Shown: one piece after another, positions 7,865 through 14,477 of the stretch | Numbering within the stretch: the first letter of the stretch is position 1 | Layout: every line of letters starts with the position of its first letter | DNA from: CAZPCZ01 sp964585225 | GTDB taxonomy: Bacteria > Patescibacteriota > Patescibacteriia > JACPHY01 | Reading direction: 5' to 3' | Assembly: GCA_964585225.1 (NCBI GenBank) | Contig: CAZPCZ010000008.1 | Span: 1 to 28,150 of the forward strand | DNA: 28,150 bases | Position numbers and translations under genes: made by a program | The notes under the pieces: generated by a model | What the model was told of the DNA's origin: nothing | The model's input: only the letters and a program-made list of their open reading frames with translations | Databases searched by the model: none

Positions 7865-8335
7865 ATGTTGTTCCACAACCCCACGAAAGGTACCCTCATC
7901 TTCGATCAGGTCATCGACGAGCTCTGCGGATTTCTCCGGGAAGAGCCGAAGATGCAGTACAGCCTCACGATCGGTTCAGATTCTGAACAGCGCGCTGGTG
8001 AGGTCGAGTTCATCTCCGCCATCGTCATCCATCGGAAGGGCCACGGCGCGCGGTACTTCTGGATGCGGACGGAGAAGCCGCCGTTCCCAAACCTCCGCGA
8101 GCGCATCTGGCACGAGGCAATCCTCTCGACGTCGCTCGCGCGCAGCGTCCTCGATGCGCTCACCGAGCGCGATGCGTGGTGGTCGGACATCGAGGTCCAC
8201 GTGGACGTCGGCGAGAACGGTCCGACAAAAGAGCTCATCCGTGAGATCTCCGGCTACGTCCGCGCGTACGGCTTCGTCATCTGCGTCAAACCTCTGTCCT
8301 ACGCTGCGAGCTCAGTCGCGGATCGGTACATCTGA
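7865..8335 (+). CDS. YkuK-like RNase H-fold protein (DUF458)
   Basis: A 156-residue protein. The segment LTIGSDSEQ (about 38-46), the strand FISAIVIHRKGHGARYFW and the late EVHVDVGENGPTKELI match the DUF458/YkuK family, a set of predicted RNase H-fold nucleases of unknown role. Acidic residues in GSDSE and HVDVG are candidate metal ligands. No Shine-Dalgarno is seen; the direct repeat lies immediately upstream. The stop is two bases before the next gene, so the two are co-transcribed. The activity is inferred from the fold, not demonstrated. Confidence 0.78.
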   Translation: MLFHNPTKGTLIFDQVIDELCGFLREEPKMQYSLTIGSDSEQRAGEVEFISAIVIHRKGHGARYFWMRTEKPPFPNLRERIWHEAILSTSLARSVLDALTERDAWWSDIEVHVDVGENGPTKELIREISGYVRAYGFVICVKPLSYAASSVADRYI

Positions 8336-8336
8336 T

Positions 8337-8627
8337 ATGGGGCCACCTCATGCGGAAACGGTACAACCAGCAGTGCCTGACCGCGCTGCGGACGATGCGC
8401 GGCGCTGGTTTACGCAGCGGATGGATTTCCAACTCGAGCTCGCGCGGCGGATGATGCGCGCCGAACGACTCAACGATGACGCGATGATGCAGTGGGCGAA
8501 CCTCCACGCCGCGAACTTCGCCGACATTGTTGATGCGAAGGGTAAAGAGGGCGAGGCGATCCGTCGGCTCATCCAGGAGGACCCGGAAGCTGCATACGCG
8601 CAGGTACAGCAACGAATGCTGCACTGA
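8337..8627 (+). CDS. Small helical protein of unknown function
   Basis: A 96-residue, charged, probably all-helical protein rich in Arg, Ala, Met and Glu. I recognise no domain. It starts two bases after the stop of the YkuK-like gene and ends ten bases before tRNA-Gly, so it is probably the second gene of a short operon that runs into the tRNA. Base composition and codon use match its neighbours. The tight spacing is the main evidence that it is real. Confidence 0.6.
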   Translation: MGPPHAETVQPAVPDRAADDARRWFTQRMDFQLELARRMMRAERLNDDAMMQWANLHAANFADIVDAKGKEGEAIRRLIQEDPEAAYAQVQQRMLH

Positions 8628-8636
8628 GACAGGTAT

Positions 8637-8707
8637 GCGGGAGTAGCACAGTGGCAGTGCTCCAGGTTTCCAACCTGGCCATGCGGGTTCGATTCCCGTC
8701 TCCCGCT
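8637..8707 (+). tRNA. tRNA-Gly(TCC)
   Basis: Acceptor GCGGGAG/CTCCCGC, D stem GCAC/GTGC, anticodon stem CCAGG/CCTGG with loop TTTCCAA, T loop TTCGATT, discriminator T, no encoded CCA. Confidence 0.95.
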
Positions 8708-8731
8708 TTGCAACATCGCAATCAAACAGCA

Positions 8732-8759
8732 CGTGACCAGCCCGATCGGGCTGGTCACG
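8732..8759. terminator. Bidirectional terminator hairpin
   Basis: A perfect 28-base palindrome: CGTGACCAGCCC pairs with GGGCTGGTCACG around GATC. It sits between tRNA-Gly and the convergent DUF5666-like gene. Confidence 0.75.
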
Positions 8760-8779
8760 ATGCTTCTGTACTCCTTCCA

Positions 8780-9415
8780 TTACTCTGTTGACGGCGCTGC
8801 CACTGGAGTCGGCACCAGTCGAACCTCCGTCGCGCTGAGCGTGTTCGTTGCCTTGTCGTACGTCCCCCGCACCTTCACCGTCGCACCGAGCAGGATGTCC
8901 GCGTATGCCTTCGCGGTCTCGCCCTGCCAGATCTTCGTGTTCTCCGTCACCTTCACGGTCATCTGGCCGCCGCGCCGGATCTGCAGCGTGAACGCGTCCG
9001 GTGGCGTGAGCGCGCTCACCTTGCCGTCGTAGGCGGAGAGGTGGACCGGTCGTACATCCTTATCGATCACGCGCTTCGCGGTCAGCGTGAGCGGCGCGTC
9101 TGCGGTCGTCGGACCGTTGACGAGCACGACGTGACCAACCTGGATGTCCGCGAGCGTAATGGTCCCCCGCTGCGGCCGAGGCTGGAGCCTCGTCGCGTCG
9201 ACGATCTTCACCGTCCACTCCATCCCCCACACCTTCACGCCGAGCACCTTGCCGGCGGGATCTACCCTCGACACCGTTCCGCGGAGCTGGACATGGCCGT
9301 TCGGATGAATGGAGAGCGTCCCGTGGTCCGGCGCTTTCGCGACTGCCGCGAACGCGAGGCCGAAGGAGAGCCCCATCGTCGTGCCGGCGATTGCAAGCCG
9401 TTGCATGGTCGTCAT
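8780..9415 (-). CDS. Exported DUF5666-like protein
   Basis: A 211-residue protein with a signal peptide (MTTMQRL, then a hydrophobic run to about residue 27). After that come two or three copies of a beta-rich module of the pattern 'G-V-S-V-D-P ... F-T-L ... V-T-V-T-ENTKIW ... VKVRGTYD', the look of DUF5666 repeats (OB-like exported domains of unknown function). It presumably sits outside the membrane. ATG 9415 has no Shine-Dalgarno; the AT-rich bases just before it could hold a promoter for a leaderless message. It ends at the shared palindrome 8732-8759. Functional role unknown. Confidence 0.75.
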   Translation of the reverse strand: MTTMQRLAIAGTTMGLSFGLAFAAVAKAPDHGTLSIHPNGHVQLRGTVSRVDPAGKVLGVKVWGMEWTVKIVDATRLQPRPQRGTITLADIQVGHVVLVNGPTTADAPLTLTAKRVIDKDVRPVHLSAYDGKVSALTPPDAFTLQIRRGGQMTVKVTENTKIWQGETAKAYADILLGATVKVRGTYDKATNTLSATEVRLVPTPVAAPSTE

Positions 9416-9572
9416 AGTAATAGCTGATATGTGTTGATGGCGATGTTGTGTTTCTTCGAGGACACGAGACGGTTCGACCTTCCCGCACCGTGCGCAGTAG
9501 GTACACGATTGTGATGATGCGTGTTACTCGCACGCACGCTGACCGATCGCATACCCTGCGATCGGTGATCCG
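9416..9572. other. Intergenic region with a hairpin after ruvC
   Basis: It holds the upstream region of the DUF5666-like gene and a 10-bp perfect hairpin, ACCGATCGCA / TGCGATCGGT (9542-9566), seven bases after the ruvC stop. There is no T-run. It may end ruvC transcription. Confidence 0.5.
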
Positions 9573-10046
9573 TTACCGCGTCAGGGAAACACGCACGCCG
9601 GAGAGCGCAACCGCTAGTGCGTCCGCGGCATCGTCTGGTTGTGGAATCTCAGTAAGTTGGAGGAGCGTGCGCACCATCCTGGCAACCTGCGTCTTGTCCG
9701 CCGCCCCGTAGCCCGCGACTGCTTGCTTCACGTCCTGTGGTTGGACCTCGACGATCGGCACACCAGCCTCTGCGCACGTGAGGAGGATGACCCCGCGCGC
9801 TTCGCCGACGATCGTCGCGGTCTTCACGTTCTTCGAAAAGTAGAGCCGTTCGACGCACACGCGGTCGGGGTGGTGCTCGTCGAGGAGCGCGCGCAGCTGT
9901 CGCTGGAGCTCGACGAGCCGTGGGCCGAGTTCGCCTCTCGGGGTTTCAATGACGCCGTACGCGATGCACTGGTCACGGCCGCGCTCGCTCGCGACGATGC
10001 CGTATCCAAGCCGTGCGATACCAGGATCGAGGCCAAGGGTGATCAT
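9573..10046 (-). CDS. ruvC: Holliday junction resolvase RuvC
   Basis: A 157-residue protein, normal family length. RuvC cuts Holliday junctions symmetrically during recombinational repair. The catalytic acidic residues are visible: Asp in GLDPGIARLGYG at the N-terminus, Glu in VCVERLYF (about 68), and the Asp pair in PDDAADALAVAL near the C-terminus. The segment NVKTATIVGEARGVI also fits the family. ATG 10046 puts the first Asp at residue 7, as usual. tRNA-Ile lies 27 bases upstream on the same strand, so both may be transcribed from the 10160-10165 promoter. ruvA and ruvB are not in the window. Confidence 0.94.
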   Translation of the reverse strand: MITLGLDPGIARLGYGIVASERGRDQCIAYGVIETPRGELGPRLVELQRQLRALLDEHHPDRVCVERLYFSKNVKTATIVGEARGVILLTCAEAGVPIVEVQPQDVKQAVAGYGAADKTQVARMVRTLLQLTEIPQPDDAADALAVALSGVRVSLTR

Positions 10047-10073
10047 GAGTGACGATGTTACATTCGAAACGAA

Positions 10074-10145
10074 TCGGCCCCCCAGGACTTGAACCTGGAA
10101 CCAATCGCGTATAAGGCGACCGCTCTGCCATTGAGCTAGGGGCCG
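10074..10145 (-). tRNA. tRNA-Ile(TAT)
   Basis: Read on the minus strand: acceptor CGGCCCC/GGGGCCG, D stem GCTC/GAGC, anticodon stem GTCGC/GCGAT with loop CTTATAC (anticodon TAT), T arm CCAGG-TTCAAGT-CCTGG, discriminator A, no encoded CCA. A UAU anticodon reads AUA directly. Most bacteria use a CAU tRNA modified to lysidine instead. Confidence 0.93.
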
Positions 10146-10159
10146 TGAGTGGGCAGTCG

Positions 10160-10167
10160 AGTATACT
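10160..10167. promoter_or_regulatory. Palindromic -10 shared by two divergent genes
   Basis: AGTATACT is self-complementary and gives a TATACT hexamer on each strand. On the plus strand it lies 10 bases before the phosphoribosyltransferase ATG (near-leaderless message). On the minus strand it lies 14 bases before tRNA-Ile. No good -35 is seen on either side. Confidence 0.6.
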
Positions 10168-10177
10168 GTAGCATAGT

Positions 10178-10816
10178 ATGACCTTCCGTGATCGCACGGA
10201 TGCTGGCCAAAAACTCGCCGAAGCGCTCGCCGCGTATCGCGATGCAAACGGGGCGATCGTGATTGCCCTACCGCGAGGCGGTGTTGTTGTGGGTGCGGAG
10301 GTTGCACGGACGCTCTCCCTCCCGCTCGACATCGTCGTTCCGAGGAAAATCGGCGCGCCGGGGAATGAAGAATACGCGATCGGCGCGATCACCGAGGCTG
10401 GCGAGCCGGTGTGGGATCAACAATCAGTGTCGCTCACGGACGCGAGCGACGAGTACCTCCGAGCGACGGTCGAACGAGAACGGAAAGAGGCGCGACGGAG
10501 ACTGACGACGTATCGTGGAGACCGACCGCCACGGAACCTCAAGGGCAAGGCCGTCATCCTTGTGGACGACGGCATCGCGACCGGGCTCACCATGGCTGCG
10601 GCCATCCAGACGATCCGTGCAGAGGGCGCGAAACGAATCGTTCTCGCGGTACCAGTCGCGGCCGCAGACTCCACCGCAAAGCTCCGAGCGATGGTGGATG
10701 AGGTCACCTGCCTGCACGCGCCTCAATGGTTCGGTGCCGTCGGCGCGTTCTATGATACATTTGAGCAGACGAGCGATGAAGAAGTGATTGCGCTGCTCCG
10801 TAACGCGAAAGCGTGA
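10178..10816 (+). CDS. Phosphoribosyltransferase-domain protein
   Basis: A 212-residue type I phosphoribosyltransferase. The PRPP-binding loop is AVILVDDGIATG (about 125-136), with IALPRGGVVVGAEVA (about 28-42) as the early loop and VPRKIGAPGNEEYAIGA (about 54-70). This is the pattern of the large unassigned PRTase group found in many bacteria, often about 210-220 residues long. Such proteins transfer or release ribose 5-phosphate from PRPP or nucleotides, but the base acceptor is not known for this branch. It ends one base before the mgtE start codon, so the two genes form an operon. Confidence 0.85.
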   Translation: MTFRDRTDAGQKLAEALAAYRDANGAIVIALPRGGVVVGAEVARTLSLPLDIVVPRKIGAPGNEEYAIGAITEAGEPVWDQQSVSLTDASDEYLRATVERERKEARRRLTTYRGDRPPRNLKGKAVILVDDGIATGLTMAAAIQTIRAEGAKRIVLAVPVAAADSTAKLRAMVDEVTCLHAPQWFGAVGAFYDTFEQTSDEEVIALLRNAKA

Positions 10817-10817
10817 C

Positions 10818-11780
10818 ATGAAAAATCATACCGCCTCCACCCTCCTCTCGAAACGTATCCCGACTGCACGGATCGGCATGACCGTTGAGGCCGTGCGCCG
10901 GGTAGTGCTCCACGAGCGATGCCGCTGGGACTCCGTCACGTATGTCTACGTCCTCGACGCACAGGACCATCCGGTTGGCGTCATCTCCATGAAGGAGCTC
11001 ATCTGCGCGGACGCGAAGGCCCCGATCGACGCGGTGATGACGCAGAACGTCATCACCGCACATCCCACCACCGACCAGGAACACGTTGCCATGCGCGCGA
11101 TCCGACACGGGATCAAGGCAGTGCCAGCGGTCGACCACGACGGGCGGTTTCTCGGCGTCGTCGGCACCGATGCGATTCTGAAAACCCTCCACGCGGAGCA
11201 CGTCGAGGATTTCCTCCGCTTCGCCGGCATCCGGAAGACCGGCGCGATCACCGACATCCTCACGGATCGGATCGGGACGCTCGTCCACCGCCGTCTCCCA
11301 TGGCTCCTCGCGGGCTTGGGTGGTGCGATGCTCATGACATTACTCGTCCGCGCGTTCGAGGACGCGCTCGCGCGCGAGCTCCGCCTCGCGTTCTTCATCC
11401 CGCTCATCGTGTACATGGCTGACGCGCTCGGCACGCAGACGCAGACGCTGTACATCCGGTCGCTCGCGATGGAGCAACGTGCCTTCGGACGCGTCTTCGC
11501 TCGGGAGTTCACGGTCTCGCTCGGCATGGGCGTCACCTGCGCGGCCCTCCTCTTCGCATTCGCGCTCGTCGGATTCCAGTCCGCAGCAGTCGCATGGACA
11601 GTCGCGATCGCCCTCTTCGTCGCGATGCTCACCGCATCGAGCCTCGCGCTCCTCATCACCGCAACCATCGCCCGCGCTGGACGCGATCCCGCCCTCGGCG
11701 GCGGTCCACTCGCGACCGTCGCGCAGGACGCGGTGAGCATCCTCCTCTACTTCCTCATCGCGAGCGCGATCATTCTGTAG
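10818..11780 (+). CDS. MgtE-type magnesium transporter lacking the N domain
   Basis: A 320-residue protein. Residues about 15-125 hold two CBS domains (VTYVYVLDAQDHPVGVISM and AVPAVDHDGRFLGVVGT). Residues about 150-320 form the MgtE membrane domain, with five predicted helices and the family pattern PLIVYMADALGTQTQTL, which lines the Mg pore. Typical MgtE proteins have about 450 residues and begin with a superhelical N domain that closes the channel when Mg is high; that domain is absent here. ATG 10818 lies one base after the preceding stop. A strong shared hairpin ends the operon. Confidence 0.88.
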   Translation: MKNHTASTLLSKRIPTARIGMTVEAVRRVVLHERCRWDSVTYVYVLDAQDHPVGVISMKELICADAKAPIDAVMTQNVITAHPTTDQEHVAMRAIRHGIKAVPAVDHDGRFLGVVGTDAILKTLHAEHVEDFLRFAGIRKTGAITDILTDRIGTLVHRRLPWLLAGLGGAMLMTLLVRAFEDALARELRLAFFIPLIVYMADALGTQTQTLYIRSLAMEQRAFGRVFAREFTVSLGMGVTCAALLFAFALVGFQSAAVAWTVAIALFVAMLTASSLALLITATIARAGRDPALGGGPLATVAQDAVSILLYFLIASAIIL

Positions 11781-11825
11781 CCATACGTGGTTCAACCGCT
11801 TCACTCCATGTGGACGGAACAGGAG

Positions 11826-11857
11826 AGCACCCAGCCCTCACTGAGGGCTGGGTGCTT
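11826..11857. terminator. Bidirectional terminator after mgtE
   Basis: A 14-bp perfect stem AGCACCCAGCCCTC / GAGGGCTGGGTGCT with a 3-base loop lies between the convergent stops at 11780 and 11864. A loose T-rich tail follows on the plus strand. Confidence 0.82.
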
Positions 11858-11863
11858 CGTCGT

Positions 11864-12250
11864 TCAGGTCGAGGCGATGGGAAGGCGGCGGCTCACGTGG
11901 AGCTGTTGGCGCATCCCCCGAGTCTGGCCGGCCATGTAGGCGATCTCGTCGAGGATCTCGTGGAGCGCGGGCCAGGTGGTGCGATCGGCGAAACGAGCGT
12001 ACGAGCGGAGCTCGACGACGGCCTCGTCGAGGCGTTCGGGGTCGCGGTCGAACCAGCCCGGCTGCTGGAGGCAGCGCCGAAAGTAGAAGACCCACGTGCG
12101 CCAGCGCTGGATGAACTGCTCGCGCGCGCGGTGGTCCTCTAAGAGGTGGGCGACGTCGCGGCGTCGCATGTCGGTCGCGTGCGACGCGTGCACGAAGGCC
12201 GCGTACTCGCGGAGCCGATCGGACCAAAGCGTTTCGGAAGGAACGGGCAT
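11864..12250 (-). CDS. Helical protein of unknown function
   Basis: A 128-residue soluble protein rich in Arg, Glu, Trp and Phe, predicted mostly helical. I recognise no family. A clear Shine-Dalgarno (GGAGGTCACC just before ATG 12250) fixes the start. It stands alone between the mgtE terminator and an intergenic region of about 180 bases (12251-12428). That region contains a TTGACG about 60 bases upstream of the start that may serve as a -35 box; the matching -10 is weak. Nothing around it suggests a function. Confidence 0.7.
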   Translation of the reverse strand: MPVPSETLWSDRLREYAAFVHASHATDMRRRDVAHLLEDHRAREQFIQRWRTWVFYFRRCLQQPGWFDRDPERLDEAVVELRSYARFADRTTWPALHEILDEIAYMAGQTRGMRQQLHVSRRLPIAST

Positions 12251-12428
12251 GGTGACCTCCAGAACATCGGGATGGGGCGATGTGGATATCCAACCACACC
12301 CCGTTCTAGGTCGTCAAGCACGACCGTGGATAAGTGGTGCGGTGCGGGCGCACCTGCTCTCGCTAACGAGAAATGAACGGTTGCCACCACGGTCGCACGG
12401 GGGAACGATGTCATCATCGTCCACCATC

Positions 12429-13172
12429 TCACCGCGCCGGCTTCCCACGACTCCACGCGAGATCGAAGAGCGTCGTCATCGACGTCGCGATGGGTTCCGA
12501 CTTCATGGTCACGATGTAGAGTGGCTCGAAGCTCGTGATCGCCACGCGATCGTCGACGATCCCAAAATCGAGCGACACACCAACCCCCCTCGGAAGGAAT
12601 CGCACGACTTGGGTTTTCACTCTTTTCAATGCCAATACAAATCGTCGGCCAGCGGCATCGTCGGGGACGAGATGTCGTACGCGCGTCGTGATGAGACCGG
12701 AACGAAGACCAGCGATCCACCGCTTCACCTCCGTCGGGAAATGTGCTTCGTGCTGTGCCATCGCCGCCATGAAGCGACCCTCCCGACCGAGCTCAAGCGA
12801 ACGGTAGACACTCGCGACACCCTCCGCTCCTTCGAAAACCTCGATCCGAGGTCGGCCCACCCCCACGTTGTGCGCTGCTCGGAGCACGGGGAGCAACTGT
12901 TTGAGCGCGTTGAAGTTCGATTGGATGTTCGCGACGACCCGCTGTGGGTCCACAGCAGTGAATCGCTGGACCTTCCGTCCCGGGAGCTCGGAAACGAACC
13001 CACGCTCCGCGAGGCGGCGCAGGAGCACGTACGTGATGGAGCGCTTGAGCTCCGCACGGCGCGCGACATCCGTCACCACCGCCTCCCCGAGCTCGAGGAG
13101 CGCCACGTACACGCGCGCCTCCTTCTCGTCAAACCCATTCGCGGTGAGGACGCTGAGGAACATTGCATCCAT
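12429..13172 (-). CDS. TrmB-family transcriptional regulator
   Basis: A 247-residue protein. Residues about 5-65 form a winged helix of the TrmB type (FDEKEARVYVALLELGEAVVTDVA, then a recognition helix, then RGFVSELPG). A coiled segment follows, then a C-terminal ligand or dimer domain (GRPRIEVFEGAEGV). TrmB proteins bind DNA and usually sense sugars in archaea; many small-genome bacteria have paralogues of unknown ligand. A promoter fits with its transcript starting at or next to ATG 13172, so the message is probably leaderless. A longer GTG start at 13190 would lie upstream of that. A perfect palindrome beside the -35 could be its own operator. A paralogue lies at 23147-23914. Confidence 0.85.
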   Translation of the reverse strand: MDAMFLSVLTANGFDEKEARVYVALLELGEAVVTDVARRAELKRSITYVLLRRLAERGFVSELPGRKVQRFTAVDPQRVVANIQSNFNALKQLLPVLRAAHNVGVGRPRIEVFEGAEGVASVYRSLELGREGRFMAAMAQHEAHFPTEVKRWIAGLRSGLITTRVRHLVPDDAAGRRFVLALKRVKTQVVRFLPRGVGVSLDFGIVDDRVAITSFEPLYIVTMKSEPIATSMTTLFDLAWSRGKPAR

Positions 13173-13180
13173 ACGATACC

Positions 13181-13225
13181 ACGGTAGCACCGTGAGGTCA
13201 TTTTGTCAATTTTTATGATAAAAAT
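13181..13225 (-). promoter_or_regulatory. Promoter and candidate operator of the TrmB gene
   Basis: Minus strand: TTGACA (13204-13209), 17 bases, TACCGT (13181-13186). Overlapping the upstream edge of the -35 is a perfect 17-base palindrome, ATTTTTAT-C-ATAAAAAT (13209-13225), well suited to a dimeric repressor. Confidence 0.65.
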
Positions 13226-13279
13226 GTCTTTCCGATCGCTTTCATGACTGAAGATTGAGCATGTACGGAACTCCTACTC

Positions 13280-13308
13280 TTGACAATTCATCCCTACCGA
13301 GGCATACT
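13280..13308 (+). promoter_or_regulatory. Sigma70-type promoter of the AlkB-like gene
   Basis: TTGACA (13280-13285), a 17-base spacer, then CATACT (13303-13308). This leaves a leader of about 70 bases before ATG 13383. It is divergent from the TrmB promoter, with the palindrome between them. Confidence 0.75.
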
Positions 13309-13382
13309 CAGGCGTTCGAGGATGGCTCATTCACCCACCACCGCGCATGGCGTTGGTCCGTGCGCAGAACGAAAGGAACACC

Positions 13383-14024
13383 ATGGAAACCCCCGCACCG
13401 CCTCGTATGATCGAGGCGAAGCGCATGACGCTTGGCGACGGGGCGTGGCTCGAGTACGCCCCCGACTTCTACGACCGCGCGTCCGCAGACACGCTCTTCG
13501 AGTGCCTCCTCCGAGGCATCGACTGGGAGGCGCATGCGAGCACCCGTCTCGGCGGGCGCACATTCCCCCGCCGCATCGCGTGGGTTGGCAACCACGCGTA
13601 CAGCTACTCCGGCGTCACACACCCGCCGGCACCGTGGGATCCCACACTCCTCGGCATTCGGCGTAGCGCGGAACGGTTCGTGTTCGGCGAGAGCGCGGGG
13701 CAATTCCAGGGCGCGCTGCTGAACCTCTATCGTGACGGGAACGACAGCGTTGGATTCCACGCTGACGACGAGCCGGAGATCCGGCGCGACACGCCCATCG
13801 CGTCCATCTCGCTCGGACAACCCCGTCAGTTCATTGTCCGTCATCGCAGTGCGCGCAACGCACCGCAGCGGAAGCAGGACGTGACGCTCACGCTCGCCCA
13901 TGGGAGCATGGTCGTCATGGGTGGCACGCTGCAACGACACTGGATCCATGCGGTGCCGAAGCAGCCCGGCATCCAGGACGCGAGGATCAACCTCACGTTC
14001 CGTCAGTACGCCTGGACGCGATGA
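13383..14024 (+). CDS. AlkB-like 2-oxoglutarate/Fe(II) dioxygenase
   Basis: A 213-residue protein. The iron ligands H-x-D (FHADDE, about 134-136) and the distal His (RHWIHAVPK) are present, as is the 2-oxoglutarate-binding Arg in RINLTFR near the C-terminus. NLYRDGNDSVGFHADDE and ISLGQPRQF are typical of the AlkB family. Such enzymes oxidatively remove alkyl groups from nucleic acids; the length fits the ALKBH2/3-like branch for DNA or RNA repair. ATG 13383 is preceded by AAAGGAA at a good distance; an earlier in-frame ATG at 13347 has none. The gene is divergent from the TrmB regulator, which may control it through the palindrome at 13209-13225. It is followed by a strong terminator. Confidence 0.9.
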   Translation: METPAPPRMIEAKRMTLGDGAWLEYAPDFYDRASADTLFECLLRGIDWEAHASTRLGGRTFPRRIAWVGNHAYSYSGVTHPPAPWDPTLLGIRRSAERFVFGESAGQFQGALLNLYRDGNDSVGFHADDEPEIRRDTPIASISLGQPRQFIVRHRSARNAPQRKQDVTLTLAHGSMVVMGGTLQRHWIHAVPKQPGIQDARINLTFRQYAWTR

Positions 14025-14057
14025 TGGAGCGAACCATCCGTGACGAACGAATCGTGC

Positions 14058-14094
14058 ATCGCCCGAGACATCCTGCATTGTCTCGGGCGATTTT
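14058..14094 (+). terminator. Rho-independent terminator of the AlkB-like gene
   Basis: A 13-bp perfect stem ATCGCCCGAGACA / TGTCTCGGGCGAT around an 8-base loop, ending in a run of T. Confidence 0.87.
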
Positions 14095-14115
14095 CATTCT
14101 TCCGTCATATGTGAA

Positions 14116-14144
14116 ACGAGCTCCGACATCACGTCGGAGCTCGT
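14116..14144 (-). terminator. Terminator of the small coiled-coil gene
   Basis: A 12-bp perfect stem ACGAGCTCCGAC / GTCGGAGCTCGT with a 5-base loop, followed on the minus strand by TTTCAC. Confidence 0.72.
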
Positions 14145-14170
14145 CGTCGTACCCTGATGCGACGTCGGGG

Positions 14171-14416
14171 CTACTGGTACAGCGCGCCGAATGCGCGGAG
14201 TGTCGCCTTGATGCCGCGGATCTCCTCGAGGTTCGCCTGCATGGCTCGGCGTTCCTCGACGGTCGGGGTCTTTCCACCCCGAACGGCGGCGAGCGCGAGC
14301 TCGCGATTCTTCTCTTCGAGCTCCGTCTTCCTGCGACGGAGCCTGTCGAGATTGGATTCCTGCCGCGCGGCGGCGATCGGAACCACCCGTTGGCCTATGG
14401 CCCGTCCATTCCTCAT
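14171..14416 (-). CDS. Small coiled-coil protein of unknown function
   Basis: An 81-residue protein rich in Arg, Glu, Leu and Ala. Heptad-like spacing at about residues 18-70 (LDRLRRRKTELEEKNRELAL) predicts a coiled coil. I know no family for it. The frame could start at GTG 14458, but a promoter at 14449-14477 would start transcription near 14443, downstream of that codon, so I prefer ATG 14416. No clear Shine-Dalgarno is seen. It overlaps no other gene and has its own terminator. It could partner with another coiled-coil protein, but nothing shows which. Confidence 0.6.
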   Translation of the reverse strand: MRNGRAIGQRVVPIAAARQESNLDRLRRRKTELEEKNRELALAAVRGGKTPTVEERRAMQANLEEIRGIKATLRAFGALYQ

Positions 14417-14448
14417 CGGAAACAATTCGTGCGTTTCACCATGCCCCC

Positions 14449-14477
14449 GTAGTACCACACGCCGCGTCGCGTGTCAA
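14449..14477 (-). promoter_or_regulatory. Promoter of the small coiled-coil gene
   Basis: Minus strand: TTGACA (14472-14477), a 17-base spacer, TACTAC (14449-14454). It overlaps the last bases of the metallopeptidase gene. Confidence 0.65.
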
